DNA of 64,000 nt. It comes from Lachnospiraceae bacterium. GTDB lineage: Bacteria > Bacillota > Clostridia > Lachnospirales > Lachnospiraceae. The notes under the pieces are model-generated. The model was not told the DNA's origin and made no database searches. It saw only the letters and a program-made list of their open reading frames with translations. The stretch is from the NCBI GenBank assembly GCA_015057505.1, contig SVEG01000017.1, forward strand, positions 1 to 64,000, written 5' to 3'. Shown here in pieces: positions 36,554 to 45,773 of this stretch. Both the position numbers and the translations under genes were made by a program. Within the stretch, counting starts at the first letter, position 1, and the number at the start of each line of letters is the position of its first letter.

Positions 36554-38125
36554 ATGAAGAGTGAAAAGTTATGGATTGCTGACAGATGTGACGGAACATA
36601 TGTAAATCCTGTTTTATATGCAGATTATTCTGACCCGGATGTAATACGTGTAGGTGATGATTATTTTATGATTTCATCAAGTTTTTGTAATGTGCCGGCA
36701 ATTCCTGTCCTCCATTCCAAGGACCTTGTAAATTGGAAGGTTGTTAATTATGTGCTTGATAAATTGCCTTTTGCAGATTATGATGTGCCTGCACATGGAA
36801 GAGGTGTGTGGGCACCTGCAATAAGATATCATGACGGTATGTATTATGTATTCTTTCCAATGCCGGATGAGGGTATTTTTGTAAGTATGACAGAGGATCC
36901 GTTTGGCAAATGGTCGGAGCCAATCTGTGTTAAGAAGGCAGTCGGATGGATTGATCCGTGCCCGTTTTGGGATGATGACGGACAGGTATATATGGTGTCG
37001 GGATTTGCAAAAAGCAGGATGGGATTTAATAATGTTCTTAGACTCAGCAGGCTTGATGCGGATACTCTTGAGGTCATAGATGGCGGCAGAGATATTTATG
37101 ATGGAAATCTGACCGGTCAGAGAACAACGGAAGGTCCTAAGTTATACAAGCGTAACGGTTATTACTATATTTTTGCTCCTACAGGCGGTGTTGCCGAAGG
37201 TGTTCAACTTGTTTTGCGTTCGCGAAGCATTTGGGGGCCGTATGAAGAAAAGATTGTTCTTGCGCAGGGAAACACACCTGTTAACGGACCTCATCAGGGA
37301 GCGTGGGTTGATACTAAGTCGGGTGAAGATTGGTTTTTGCATTTTCAAGACGCGGGTAATGTGGGTCGTGTTGTGCATCTTCAGCCGATGCGCTGGGAAG
37401 ATGATTGGCCTGTTATGGGTATTAATCAGAATAGAGAAGGCTGTGGGGAGCCGGTGTTATCCTATCGCAAGCCCGATGTAGGGTGCGACTGTATGTCTTG
37501 TGCTCCTGTGGACAGTGATGAATTTGATGGAGATACGTTGGGTCTTCAGTGGCAGTGGAATGCCAATTATAAAAAAGAATGGTATAAGTTGGACTTTGCA
37601 AACAGCAGAATAGAGCTTAATTCCATGTATATTACGGGCAATTTAAATGATGCAGGCAATCTTTTATTGCAGAAGTGGCCGGCTCCGAGGTTTAATATAA
37701 CCACAAGACTTGATTTAAGCAGACTTACCGATAATCGCGATATTGCGGGAATGATTTCGCTTGGTGGTATTTATACGGGATTTGGTGTGATTTGTCTTGA
37801 AGATAAGAAACGAATTGTACAGATAACGGGCGAGTGGCAGAAAAACAATGAATGTGTCCATATGTACGAGGAGATTGATTGCGACGAAATTATTTTAAAA
37901 ATGATAGTTAAAGATGATGCGGTTTCTTTTGCATATTGTTGCGTTTTTGATAATAATGATAAGAATGCTTATGATACAGATGTGAAGTGGATTGCTACAG
38001 GAGAAAAGATTAAAGCAACTCCCGGACGTTGGGTTGGTGTAAAGGTCGGACTGTTTTGTGTAAACAGGGAGCAGAAGACTGACGGTGTGGTTGCAGCAGA
38101 ATATTTCAGATTTCATAAAATATAA
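36554..38125 (+). CDS. GH43 beta-xylosidase/alpha-arabinofuranosidase
   Basis: The 523-residue protein begins with a five-bladed propeller containing the catalytic Asp in NPVLYADYSDPDVI, the second Asp in GWIDPCPFWDDDG and the general-acid Glu in QRTTEGPKLYK. The C-terminal 200 residues (from WQWNANYKKEWY) form the beta-sandwich found in GH43 enzymes of the xylosidase/arabinofuranosidase subfamilies. No signal peptide. The ATG follows GCGAGGACC; it is cotranscribed with the GH2 gene. Confidence 0.9.
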   Translation: MKSEKLWIADRCDGTYVNPVLYADYSDPDVIRVGDDYFMISSSFCNVPAIPVLHSKDLVNWKVVNYVLDKLPFADYDVPAHGRGVWAPAIRYHDGMYYVFFPMPDEGIFVSMTEDPFGKWSEPICVKKAVGWIDPCPFWDDDGQVYMVSGFAKSRMGFNNVLRLSRLDADTLEVIDGGRDIYDGNLTGQRTTEGPKLYKRNGYYYIFAPTGGVAEGVQLVLRSRSIWGPYEEKIVLAQGNTPVNGPHQGAWVDTKSGEDWFLHFQDAGNVGRVVHLQPMRWEDDWPVMGINQNREGCGEPVLSYRKPDVGCDCMSCAPVDSDEFDGDTLGLQWQWNANYKKEWYKLDFANSRIELNSMYITGNLNDAGNLLLQKWPAPRFNITTRLDLSRLTDNRDIAGMISLGGIYTGFGVICLEDKKRIVQITGEWQKNNECVHMYEEIDCDEIILKMIVKDDAVSFAYCCVFDNNDKNAYDTDVKWIATGEKIKATPGRWVGVKVGLFCVNREQKTDGVVAAEYFRFHKI

Positions 38126-38156
38126 TAATACATATTTTTGTTAAAGATTGTGATAT

Positions 38157-38186
38157 TTGACAAAATATATATGTGTGTGATAAAAT
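38157..38186 (+). promoter_or_regulatory. Promoter for the FliD-like orphan
   Basis: A perfect TTGACA and TAAAAT are 18 nt apart, leaving a leader of over 100 nt before the gene. Confidence 0.6.
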
Positions 38187-38303
38187 AAGGTAACAAGTGT
38201 AACAGATGTTAATTTTCTGCGAAATATGCCGATATAATAAGCAGAAGGACATAATGTTACATGTAACTAAGGACAAAGCATGATATTCAAGGAGGATGAT
38301 AAC

Positions 38304-38978
38304 ATGTCAGATATAACAAGTTTATTTGGTGGCGTATCAACTAATAACAACACAAATACGTTTTCATTAGGTGATTATGCAAGTATACGTAACGGAAGCT
38401 ATGGAAAGCTCCTTAAGTCATACTACAATAAACAGGACGAAGAGAAGAATACTGCAAAGGCTGAGGAAAATAATAAGCAGCTTGTAAGCGTTAAGTCGGA
38501 GGCTGACGAGCTTAAGAAGACTATGTCAGAGCTTATGAACAAGAAGCTTTATGAGAAGAACGAGAAGGGCGAGTACGACTGGGATAAGATTACAGAGGCC
38601 GTTAAGAAATTTGTTGATGATTATAATGATATCATTGATAAAGTTGGCTCCAGTGATGACAAGTCAGTTCTTCGTAACGGTGTTTGGATGACAGGTGCAA
38701 CCAGAGCCAATGATGATTTGCTTGCAAAACTCGGCATTACGGTTGGTGGAGATAATAAGCTTACCTTTAAGGAAGAGGATTTTAAGGAAGCTCATATGTC
38801 AACAATCAAGCATGTTTTTACGGGTGCCAATTCATTTGCGGCAGATATTCTCAGCAGAGCATCCAAGATTTCTAACGTAGTTGAGCAGAGCGCAGGTAAG
38901 ACAGGTTCTGCTTACACAAGTTCAGGAGATTATGAGAAGTTGTTTTCAGAAGGACTTTCATATGATTTTGAGTCATAA
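38304..38978 (+). CDS. Small FliD-like protein of unknown function
   Basis: The 224-residue, charged protein has no signal peptide or membrane helix. Its first 40 residues are Ser/Asn/Gly-rich; residues 55-95 form a coiled coil. The stretch VKKFVDDYNDIIDKVG followed by LAKLGITVGGDNKLTFKEEDF resembles the C-terminal part of flagellar cap protein FliD. No flagellar gene is nearby. AAGGAGGAT precedes the ATG. It could be a secreted appendage-related protein lacking a Sec signal, but the link is weak. Confidence 0.55.
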   Translation: MSDITSLFGGVSTNNNTNTFSLGDYASIRNGSYGKLLKSYYNKQDEEKNTAKAEENNKQLVSVKSEADELKKTMSELMNKKLYEKNEKGEYDWDKITEAVKKFVDDYNDIIDKVGSSDDKSVLRNGVWMTGATRANDDLLAKLGITVGGDNKLTFKEEDFKEAHMSTIKHVFTGANSFAADILSRASKISNVVEQSAGKTGSAYTSSGDYEKLFSEGLSYDFES

Positions 38979-39006
38979 GTTTTAAAAATATTTTGTTTAA
39001 CGGTGG

Positions 39007-39039
39007 CGGCTGTGCAGGTTGATTGCATAGCCGTTTTTT
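39007..39039 (+). terminator. Terminator after the FliD-like gene
   Basis: CGGCTGTGC and GCATAGCCG form a stem followed by TTTTTT. Confidence 0.85.
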
Positions 39040-39113
39040 ATGAGAATAAATGTGATAATTAGCCAATAATTTTGCCTGTTATTACAGTCATAGTAAATGA
39101 AGGAGGTCAAAAA

Positions 39114-39656
39114 ATGAATAATGATGATTTGCAAATCAAACTTGATTTACTTCATAGCGGTGATAAAAAAGCATTTGAGGATATTTATAATGAACTTAAA
39201 ACACCTGTATATACGATTATACTAAGAATTGTAAGAGAGAGGTGTATTGCCGAGGATGTGTTGCAGGAGTTTTTTCTGAAGCTTTATAAACAGTATAAGA
39301 GTAATGCGGAGAAAAAAACTAAAATTGCAATTAAAAATCCACGGGCGTATTTATTTAAGATTGCGCATAATATGGCAATAGATGCCATAAAGAAAAATCC
39401 GCAGGAGGATAATATTGATGAGTACGATACTATGTATTTGGAAGCTTTTGATAGTTTGTCGTACAAGCTTGATATTGAAAGAGGATTAATGAAATTAACG
39501 CTTTTGGAAAGGCAGATAGTGGTCTTACATATTAATGCGGAGCTTAAATTCAGGGAGATAGCCGAGATTGTTGAAAAACCGCTTGGAACGGTTTTATGGC
39601 ATTATCGAAAAGCGATAGATAAATTACGTGTGCTTTTAGAAGGAGGAAATTCATGA
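39114..39656 (+). CDS. ECF-like RNA polymerase sigma factor
   Basis: The 180-residue protein has sigma region 2 (AFEDIYNELKTPVYTIILRIVRERCIAEDVLQEFFLKLY) and region 4 (LLERQIVVLHINAELKFREIAEIVEKPLGTVLWHYRKAIDKLR) with the helix-turn-helix, and no region 3, as in group 4 sigma factors. AAGGAGGT lies before the ATG at 39114. The next gene overlaps it by four bases (ATGA) and encodes a membrane protein that may control it. Confidence 0.88.
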   Translation: MNNDDLQIKLDLLHSGDKKAFEDIYNELKTPVYTIILRIVRERCIAEDVLQEFFLKLYKQYKSNAEKKTKIAIKNPRAYLFKIAHNMAIDAIKKNPQEDNIDEYDTMYLEAFDSLSYKLDIERGLMKLTLLERQIVVLHINAELKFREIAEIVEKPLGTVLWHYRKAIDKLRVLLEGGNS

Positions 39657-40492
39657 AAAAATTAGGTGCATTATTAATTACAGTAATAATATTGATTGTT
39701 GGTGCAATAACTGTATATGCAGCAGAAAAAAGCTTTGCAAACGGTGATGATTTATTTCAGTATTGGGCAACTGTAACGGGGTATCCTGAATATGTATGTG
39801 GTGTATGGAGTGCAGACGGTACAGCGCGAAATCTTGTTATTGCAGTTACAGAGGATGATAAAGGAAATGCGGGGAAGGAAGAAATTCTTGCAATGGTAGA
39901 AGATGATACTTCTGTTTCGTTTACATATGCAAAATATTCTTATGCGGAGCTACGTGCGATTCAGGATGCATTAACTGAATATTTAAGATATGATAATGGG
40001 ATATATGAGGTTGGTGTTGATGAGACAGATAATTGTGTTTCGGTAGGAATTGATACTACAAATGAAAACAGTAAAGCTTTTATGCAGGAATGTTTTGAGA
40101 TTTATGGTGATAAGGTTGTATTTCTTGAATCTAAAGGCTATCAATATGTCCTGTTAGATGGCACTTATGAGTCGGTAGACGGTTTGGATACATACGATAA
40201 TCCGGCAACTGCTGTTGCGGTAGGCGTAAATAAAGGAGTAATGTCACGGCCGTGGATGTTGTGTCTGTTGGTGGTTATAGTATGCTTTGCGTTTGGGATT
40301 GTTGTGATTTGTCAGAAAAGAAGTATTTCAAATGGCACGGTTACACAGACGGATACAGGAAATGTTGTAGTTGAAAGTGCGAAGATAAGCAGAAATCAGG
40401 TTGTTAAGGCTGTGAAAAATGCAGAAGAAGCACCGGATGATAAAGTTTATTTTAGTATTATACAAGAGTTAAAAAACGATAAAGAAATATGA
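39653..40492 (+). CDS. Single-span membrane protein paired with the sigma factor
   Basis: I do not recognise its family. The 279 residues have a signal peptide (residues 1-23, ending VYAA), an extracellular domain (about 24-200), one membrane helix (about 203-222) and a cytoplasmic tail of about 55 residues. Coupling to the sigma gene suggests an anti-sigma or signal-sensing role, but the tail does not show the usual HxxxCxxC zinc anti-sigma motif. A terminator follows. Confidence 0.7.
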   Translation: MKKLGALLITVIILIVGAITVYAAEKSFANGDDLFQYWATVTGYPEYVCGVWSADGTARNLVIAVTEDDKGNAGKEEILAMVEDDTSVSFTYAKYSYAELRAIQDALTEYLRYDNGIYEVGVDETDNCVSVGIDTTNENSKAFMQECFEIYGDKVVFLESKGYQYVLLDGTYESVDGLDTYDNPATAVAVGVNKGVMSRPWMLCLLVVIVCFAFGIVVICQKRSISNGTVTQTDTGNVVVESAKISRNQVVKAVKNAEEAPDDKVYFSIIQELKNDKEI

Positions 40493-40504
40493 TGTGATAA
40501 TAAG

Positions 40505-40534
40505 ACGGTATAACCCATTGGGTTATGCCGTTTT
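40505..40534 (+). terminator. Terminator after the sigma/membrane pair
   Basis: ACGGTATAACCC and GGGTTATGCCGT form a stem with a 3-nt loop, followed by TTTT. Confidence 0.85.
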
Positions 40535-40544
40535 AATATGTGTT

Positions 40545-40573
40545 TTGACTTTTATATTTTGATATGATAAGAT
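40545..40573 (+). promoter_or_regulatory. Promoter for the HAD mutase-like gene
   Basis: TTGACT and TAAGAT are separated by 17 nt, 33 nt before the gene. Confidence 0.5.
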
Positions 40574-40605
40574 TTTAATAATTCATTGCAGAAGGGACAT
40601 TTGGT

Positions 40606-41262
40606 ATGTATAAAGCTGTTGTATTTGATATGGACGGAGTTATTTTCGACTCGGAAAAATTGATTTTAGATATATGGGTGGAGCTTGGAGAAGAACATAA
40701 TATTCCGGATGTTGAAGTAACCATGCATAAGTGTCTCGGTGTGAATGCTACAGAGACCAAGCAGATTTTCCTTAGGGATTACGGAGAGGATTTTCCATAC
40801 GATGTCTATGTAAAAGAGGCATCACGAAGATTTCATGCCAAAGCCGATAACGGTGAACTGCCCATGAAACCGGGAGTTTGTGAGCTACTTTGTTTCCTTA
40901 AAGAAAAGGGCTATATTATAGGTCTTGCATCTTCTACAAGAGAAGCTAGTGTGCGACAGGAACTTAAGGATGCGGGAATTATTGATTATTTTGACGAGCT
41001 TGTATGTGGCGATATGCTTAAGAAAAGTAAGCCGGAGCCGGATATTTATCTGATGGCTTGCGACAAATTAGGAGTGACACCGCAGGAGGCTGTTGCCATA
41101 GAGGATTCGTTCAATGGTATTCGTTCTGCATATGCGGCAGGAATGATACCTATTATGGTGCCGGATATTGCACAGCCGGATGAAGAAATGAAGGAAAAGA
41201 GTTTTAGGATATTTGCAAATCTTTTAGAAGTAAAAGAGTGGTTGGAAAAGATAGGAGAATAA
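40606..41262 (+). CDS. HAD-superfamily hydrolase, beta-phosphoglucomutase-like
   Basis: The 218 residues carry FDMDGVIFDSE (motif I), the helical cap with CLGVNATETKQIF, SSTREAS (II), KKSKPEPDIYLMA (III) and EDSFNGIRSAYAAGM (IV). This is the DhaK/PGMB-like subgroup whose members act as phosphatases or sugar-phosphate mutases. The substrate cannot be read from sequence. A DUF6472 gene follows after three bases. Confidence 0.88.
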   Translation: MYKAVVFDMDGVIFDSEKLILDIWVELGEEHNIPDVEVTMHKCLGVNATETKQIFLRDYGEDFPYDVYVKEASRRFHAKADNGELPMKPGVCELLCFLKEKGYIIGLASSTREASVRQELKDAGIIDYFDELVCGDMLKKSKPEPDIYLMACDKLGVTPQEAVAIEDSFNGIRSAYAAGMIPIMVPDIAQPDEEMKEKSFRIFANLLEVKEWLEKIGE

Positions 41263-41265
41263 TAT

Positions 41266-41466
41266 ATGGCAAATAATTCAAAAGACAATTCTGCCACATA
41301 CTGCGATATGTGCGCTTATTATATTTATGATGAGGATTATGAGAGTTATATCTGCGACCGCGACATGGACGAGGATGAGGTGGTGCGTCTTATGACGGAT
41401 AAGCACTACAGATGCCCTTATTTTAGGAATGGGGATGAGTATGCAGTGGTAAGGAAGCAGATGTAG
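41266..41466 (+). CDS. DUF6472-like small cysteine-rich protein
   Basis: The 66-residue acidic protein has four cysteines (YCDMCAYY, YICDRD, YRCPYF), probably a small metal-binding fold. The pattern matches a family frequent in Lachnospiraceae (DUF6472); the function is unknown. It is likely cotranscribed with the HAD gene three bases upstream. Confidence 0.75.
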   Translation: MANNSKDNSATYCDMCAYYIYDEDYESYICDRDMDEDEVVRLMTDKHYRCPYFRNGDEYAVVRKQM

Positions 41467-41528
41467 TTAGAAACTGGTTTATATCGCTTTAGCGTTATAA
41501 TAAAAACATATAGAAAGGAATGATTATT

Positions 41529-41594
41529 ATGAAGAACAGATTATATACAACCAAAAAAGAAAACAGGAGGGAAAATATAGTAACCCTCCTATGA
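41529..41594 (+). CDS. 21-residue leader peptide before the methyltransferase
   Basis: A short frame MKNRLYTTKKENRREN... starts with ATG after AAAGGA (9-nt spacing) and stops at TGA 41592-41594, overlapping the methyltransferase ATG by four bases (ATGA). The message can also form AGGAGGG (41565-41571) paired with CCCTCCT (41584-41590), burying the sequence just before the methyltransferase start. This is the layout of a translation-regulated leader, but its ligand is unknown. Confidence 0.5.
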   Translation: MKNRLYTTKKENRRENIVTLL

Positions 41595-42388
41595 ATATGG
41601 AGGAAAATGTATTGTACAACGAAAAAGATATTATTTTAAAATGGAATGCTGACATGTATGATTGCAATGAAACAGATATACAGGATGTTGAATTTGCGAT
41701 ATCTGTTATCGGCACGGAGCCCAAACGTATTTTGGAAATTGCATGCGGGAGTGGACGTATGCTTGTTCCTATGGCAAAGGAGGGACATATTGTTACAGGA
41801 CTTGATTTTGATGAGTGCATGTTAGACAAAATTGCTTCAAAAGCATATGGTATGGAAAATATAGCATGGCGTAAATCAGATGTTACTCATGATGATTGGG
41901 GACAGGGATTTGATGTTGTGGTATTGGCCGCTAATTTTCTTTTGAATATTGTCTCTGATACAGATTATGAAAAAGCTCAAAAACTAATGATTCAAAAAGC
42001 TGCTGAATCGCTTGTTTTGGGAGGGCATATATTCATTGATTATGCATATACACTATATCCTGAAAAATGGTTTAATAACCCAAATGAAAAAGTTGTTTGG
42101 GAAGGTATGGATAGTGACGGAAACACGGGAAGAATGGTATTATCGAATAGTATTTACGATGAAAATAGATGCATGTGCCATTTTATTCGCAAATACGAAT
42201 TGACACTTCCTAACGGTTCTGTTATTGTGCAAGCGATTCCTTCTGCAAAGCATTTCGTAACGCTTGAACAAGTTCATGAATGGTTGTCTTTTTCCGGATT
42301 TATCATTGAAAAAGAATATGGTGATTATAGAGGAAATCCGATTGGCGAGAAAACCGGAAGAGCTATTATTTGGGCTAGGAAAGTATAA
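41591..42388 (+). CDS. SAM-dependent methyltransferase (small-molecule type)
   Basis: The 265-residue class I methyltransferase has motif I ILEIACGSGRMLVPMA (about 43-58), an acidic motif II TGLDFDE, and motif IV-like FDVVVLAANFLLNI. The C-terminal half has a beta-sheet subdomain as in small-molecule methyltransferases. The exact start is uncertain (ATG at 41591 or 41597); 41591 overlaps the leader stop. The substrate is not predictable. Confidence 0.82.
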   Translation: MNMEENVLYNEKDIILKWNADMYDCNETDIQDVEFAISVIGTEPKRILEIACGSGRMLVPMAKEGHIVTGLDFDECMLDKIASKAYGMENIAWRKSDVTHDDWGQGFDVVVLAANFLLNIVSDTDYEKAQKLMIQKAAESLVLGGHIFIDYAYTLYPEKWFNNPNEKVVWEGMDSDGNTGRMVLSNSIYDENRCMCHFIRKYELTLPNGSVIVQAIPSAKHFVTLEQVHEWLSFSGFIIEKEYGDYRGNPIGEKTGRAIIWARKV

Positions 42389-42553
42389 GGAAAGCATCCG
42401 CGTCGTCGTATTGAACAGCTACGTAATAAATTATAATTAAAAACATAGGAAAGAAATGTAAAAATATGTAAAATGTTTCTTGCTTTAAACACCTCTGTGA
42501 TATATAATAATCACAGAGGTGAAGCTTTCTGTCATATCGGAAGGAGTATACAT

Positions 42554-43375
42554 ATGGCAAGAAAGAGATTTAATGAACTTAATTTAACAAGTGCCTTTTT
42601 GTTTGGTGCGGCTATGTCGAACCCGGAAGTTTTGAGACTTATTCTTGAAATATTGCTTGATGAGAAGCTTGACAGTGTTAAGGTAAGTGCTGAGCACACT
42701 CTTTTATTTAGCTCAGATACACGTAATATCAGACTTGATATTTTTGCAGATAATGATTCACATTCATATAATGTTGAGATGCAGGAAGAAGATGAGAATA
42801 ATCTTCCGAAGCGAAGCAGATATCATCAGGCAGAGATGGATGTTTTATCTCTCAAACCAGGACAGGATTTTAATGAACTTAAGCCTAATATTGTCGTTTT
42901 TATTTGTGATTTTGATCCTTTTGGGGAGGGACTTTATCAGTACACCTTTGAGAATAAGTGTAATGAGAATGATATACCTCTTGGAGATGAGACTAAGAAG
43001 ATATTTTTTAAAATTCACGGTAAAAATACAGGTGATACACGGACTGAGCTTATTAATTTTCTTAAGTATATGAAGGAAACAACGGATGAGTGTGTTGATT
43101 TGCTTGGTGATATGAATATAAGCAGACTACATGAGTATGTTACTGAGCTGAAAAAGGACAGAGAATGGGAGAGGTGCTATATGCGCGTTGAAGATTTGAT
43201 TAAGAGTGCTGAGAGAAAAGCACTGGCACAAGGACGTAAGGATATGCAACAAGAGCTGCTTGACTTGGTTACCAAGATGATTAAGTCTGGTGAGGCTGAG
43301 CAAGTAGTACGTTTATCAGAAGATGAGGATTTTTTTGCAGAGATGCGAAGAAAATATTTTAATGCTGATAGCTGA
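42554..43375 (+). CDS. PD-(D/E)XK nuclease family (Rpn/transposase-like) protein
   Basis: The 273-residue protein matches the Rpn-type family often labelled putative transposase. The N-terminal 220 residues contain an endonuclease-like core: NIRLDIFADNDSHSYNVEMQEE gives the D...ExQ motif, followed by RSRYHQAEMDVLSLKPGQDFNEL. A charged C-terminal helix (about 220-270) follows. Such proteins may promote recombination or be part of defence; no inverted repeats are visible around it. AAGGAG precedes the ATG. Confidence 0.82.
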   Translation: MARKRFNELNLTSAFLFGAAMSNPEVLRLILEILLDEKLDSVKVSAEHTLLFSSDTRNIRLDIFADNDSHSYNVEMQEEDENNLPKRSRYHQAEMDVLSLKPGQDFNELKPNIVVFICDFDPFGEGLYQYTFENKCNENDIPLGDETKKIFFKIHGKNTGDTRTELINFLKYMKETTDECVDLLGDMNISRLHEYVTELKKDREWERCYMRVEDLIKSAERKALAQGRKDMQQELLDLVTKMIKSGEAEQVVRLSEDEDFFAEMRRKYFNADS

Positions 43376-43529
43376 ATTTATGGGCATTTTATGTCAATAT
43401 CTGAAAATCTAATATAATCTTTTCGGGGAATTATCCCAAATCATTTAAAATCCAATTAATTATAGTTTGTTGATATGACAGAAGTTTTATTTCTATTTTG
43501 TGTATGTTTGTGTATGCATTTTAAGAAAA

Positions 43530-43590
43530 AAGGCTGATGCAAATAGACTTCTATAGCATTCGAAGGTCTATTTGGCAACAGCCTTTTTTA
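43530..43590. terminator. Bidirectional terminator between the PD-(D/E)XK gene and htpG
   Basis: AAAAAGGCTG...GCAAATAGAC pairs with GTCTATTTGGC...CAGCCTTTTTT. A-rich and T-rich ends allow function on both strands for the two convergent genes. Confidence 0.82.
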
Positions 43591-43592
43591 TA

Positions 43593-45665
43593 TTATTTCG
43601 CAAGAAGCATCAAAATATCATTACTTCTCTTAATAAACTTCGTCATTGCTTCAGGAGCGAGCTGTTTGTGGCTGATCATTGCAAGGTCGTAAAGCTGCTC
43701 GCAAATCATAGGCACATTGTCGGAATCCTTGTTGGCAAGAACATACTGTACAAGCTTGTTATTGGCGTTGAGTACGAGAGTCTCGCTTGTTCCGAACATG
43801 CTCGGGTCCATGCCGTACATATTGTACATCTTCATCATATCCTGCATACGACGGCTGTCCTCTGAAAGAGTAATCATTGAAGAAACTGACTCGTCTTTAA
43901 GTTTTTCAACCTTAATATCAAGCTTATCGTTCTTTAATGCACTGCGGAAGGTAGCAGTAAGAGTATCAATGTCATCTTTCATTGCTTCTGCATCGATTTC
44001 TTCTTTAACACCTTCGCCAAGTTCCGCGTCGATACGCTGGAATTTGATTTTGTCGTTTTTATGTTCAAGCTGAGAGATGAACGGCTGGTCGATGTTGTGT
44101 GTTAAAACAAAAGCATCGAGCCCCGCATCCTTAAACATCTTGATATACTGACTCTGCTGGACTTCGTCGGTAACGTAGTAGATAGTACGTTTCTTAGCGT
44201 CGTCGGCATCGTTATTATCTGTAGCCGGAGTACCGTCTGCATTCTCAACCTCTACTGCATCAGCGTCTTTATCGGCGTCGTCATTAACCTTAAGTGCCTC
44301 GGGAAGAGCGAAATATTTACCGTCTAAGTTCTTAAACAAAATGTAGTCTGTAATCTTTTCACAGAATTTCTCATCCTTTAAGCAACCAAACTTAATAAAC
44401 GGGCTGATGTCATCCCAGTATTTCTCGTAAGATTCACGGTCTGTCTTGCACATACCTGAAAGCTTGTCGGCAACCTTCTTTGTGATGTAGTCGGCGATTT
44501 TCTTAACAAAACCATCGTTCTGAAGAGCACTTCTTGAAACGTTAAGAGGAAGGTCGGGACAGTCGATTACACCCTTAAGAAGCATTAAGAACTCAGGGAT
44601 AACTTCTTTGATATTGTCTGCGATAAATACCTGGTTGTTATATAACTTGATTTTGCCTTCAATTGAATCGTATTCAGTGTTAATCTTAGGGAAGTAGAGG
44701 ATACCCTTAAGGTTGAATGGATAGTCCATGTTAAGGTGAATCCAGAACAAGGGCTCCTTGTAATCCTGGAATACTTTGCGGTAAAAATCCTTGTAATCAT
44801 CGTCTGTGCAATCATTCGGGTGCTTTGCCCAAAGAGGGTTAGTATCGCTTATTGAAACGGGACGCTTAAGGATTTTGTACTTATCTTTAGCAGGAATTGC
44901 TTCAACAAGCTCAGTTGTACCGTCTTCGTTTTCTTTTTCCTCAACCTTAGGTTCTTCGTGGATTGTCTCGATGATTGTATCGCTCTCTAAAAGCTCGCTT
45001 TTTTCAATCGTCTGGTATTCAGGCTCAGCGTTAGCTTTGCTTAAGAAAATCTCGACAGGCATGAAAGAGCAGTACTTCTGTAAAACTTCACGTGCACGGT
45101 ACTCATTGGCAAATTCTACGCTGTCGTCGTTTAAGAAAAGAGTAATCTCGGTACCCGGTGTTGTGCGTGTACCTTCTTCATTAATGCTGTATTCTGTACC
45201 ACCGTCACATTCCCAATGAACAGGTGTGGCACCTGGCTGGAATGAAAGTGTATCAATATGAACCTCGTCAGCAACCATAAATGCAGAATAGAAGCCGAGA
45301 CCGAAATGACCGATAATCTGGTCCTCGTTAGTCTTGTCCTTGTATTTCTCAAGGAAATCCGTAGCACCTGAAAATGCAATCTGTGTAATGTATTCCTCGA
45401 CCTCGGCAGCAGTCATACCGATACCGTTGTCGATGAATTTGAGAGTCTTGTCTTCGGGATTAACGATAACCTGAATGGCAGGCTTGTAATCATCCGAAAA
45501 ACTGTATTCGCCCATAACCTCAAGTTTTTTGAGTTTCGTAATAGCGTCACAGCCGTTACTAACGAGCTCACGGAAGAAAATATCGTGATCTGAATACATC
45601 CATTTTTTTATGATAGGTAAAATGTTTTCGCTGTTAATGGAAAGAGAACCTTGTCTTGTTGCCAT
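43593..45665 (-). CDS. htpG: Chaperone HtpG (bacterial Hsp90)
   Basis: This is an ATP-dependent cytoplasmic chaperone. The 690 residues show the N-terminal ATPase (SINSENILPIIKKWMYSDHDIFFRELVSNGCDAI, DNGIGMT, GHFGLGFYSAFMVAD), a charged linker and the middle domain (NLKGILYFPK, VSRSALQ). An acidic insert (about 465-485, rich in D, A, N) sits in the middle-to-C-terminal region. The ATG at 45665 follows GGAGTGG; an earlier in-frame start lies upstream. A CIRCE operator adjoins its promoter. Confidence 0.95.
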   Translation of the reverse strand: MATRQGSLSINSENILPIIKKWMYSDHDIFFRELVSNGCDAITKLKKLEVMGEYSFSDDYKPAIQVIVNPEDKTLKFIDNGIGMTAAEVEEYITQIAFSGATDFLEKYKDKTNEDQIIGHFGLGFYSAFMVADEVHIDTLSFQPGATPVHWECDGGTEYSINEEGTRTTPGTEITLFLNDDSVEFANEYRAREVLQKYCSFMPVEIFLSKANAEPEYQTIEKSELLESDTIIETIHEEPKVEEKENEDGTTELVEAIPAKDKYKILKRPVSISDTNPLWAKHPNDCTDDDYKDFYRKVFQDYKEPLFWIHLNMDYPFNLKGILYFPKINTEYDSIEGKIKLYNNQVFIADNIKEVIPEFLMLLKGVIDCPDLPLNVSRSALQNDGFVKKIADYITKKVADKLSGMCKTDRESYEKYWDDISPFIKFGCLKDEKFCEKITDYILFKNLDGKYFALPEALKVNDDADKDADAVEVENADGTPATDNNDADDAKKRTIYYVTDEVQQSQYIKMFKDAGLDAFVLTHNIDQPFISQLEHKNDKIKFQRIDAELGEGVKEEIDAEAMKDDIDTLTATFRSALKNDKLDIKVEKLKDESVSSMITLSEDSRRMQDMMKMYNMYGMDPSMFGTSETLVLNANNKLVQYVLANKDSDNVPMICEQLYDLAMISHKQLAPEAMTKFIKRSNDILMLLAK

Positions 45666-45737
45666 AAATAAAACCACTCCTTTAAAATGTAAAAATATTT
45701 CTCTCGGTAAATTAAGAATTTGCCGAATTTAATAATA

Positions 45738-45766
45738 ATGATAATACCGCATGAAATAAATGTCAA
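45738..45766 (-). promoter_or_regulatory. Promoter of htpG
   Basis: Read on the minus strand, a perfect TTGACA and TATCAT are 17 nt apart; the CIRCE operator ends 7 nt upstream of the -35. Confidence 0.7.
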
Positions 45767-45773
45767 GAGAAAA

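Noticed and set aside
42554-43375. Insertion sequence around the PD-(D/E)XK protein
   Set aside because: No terminal inverted repeats or target duplication could be found, so it is listed only as a gene.
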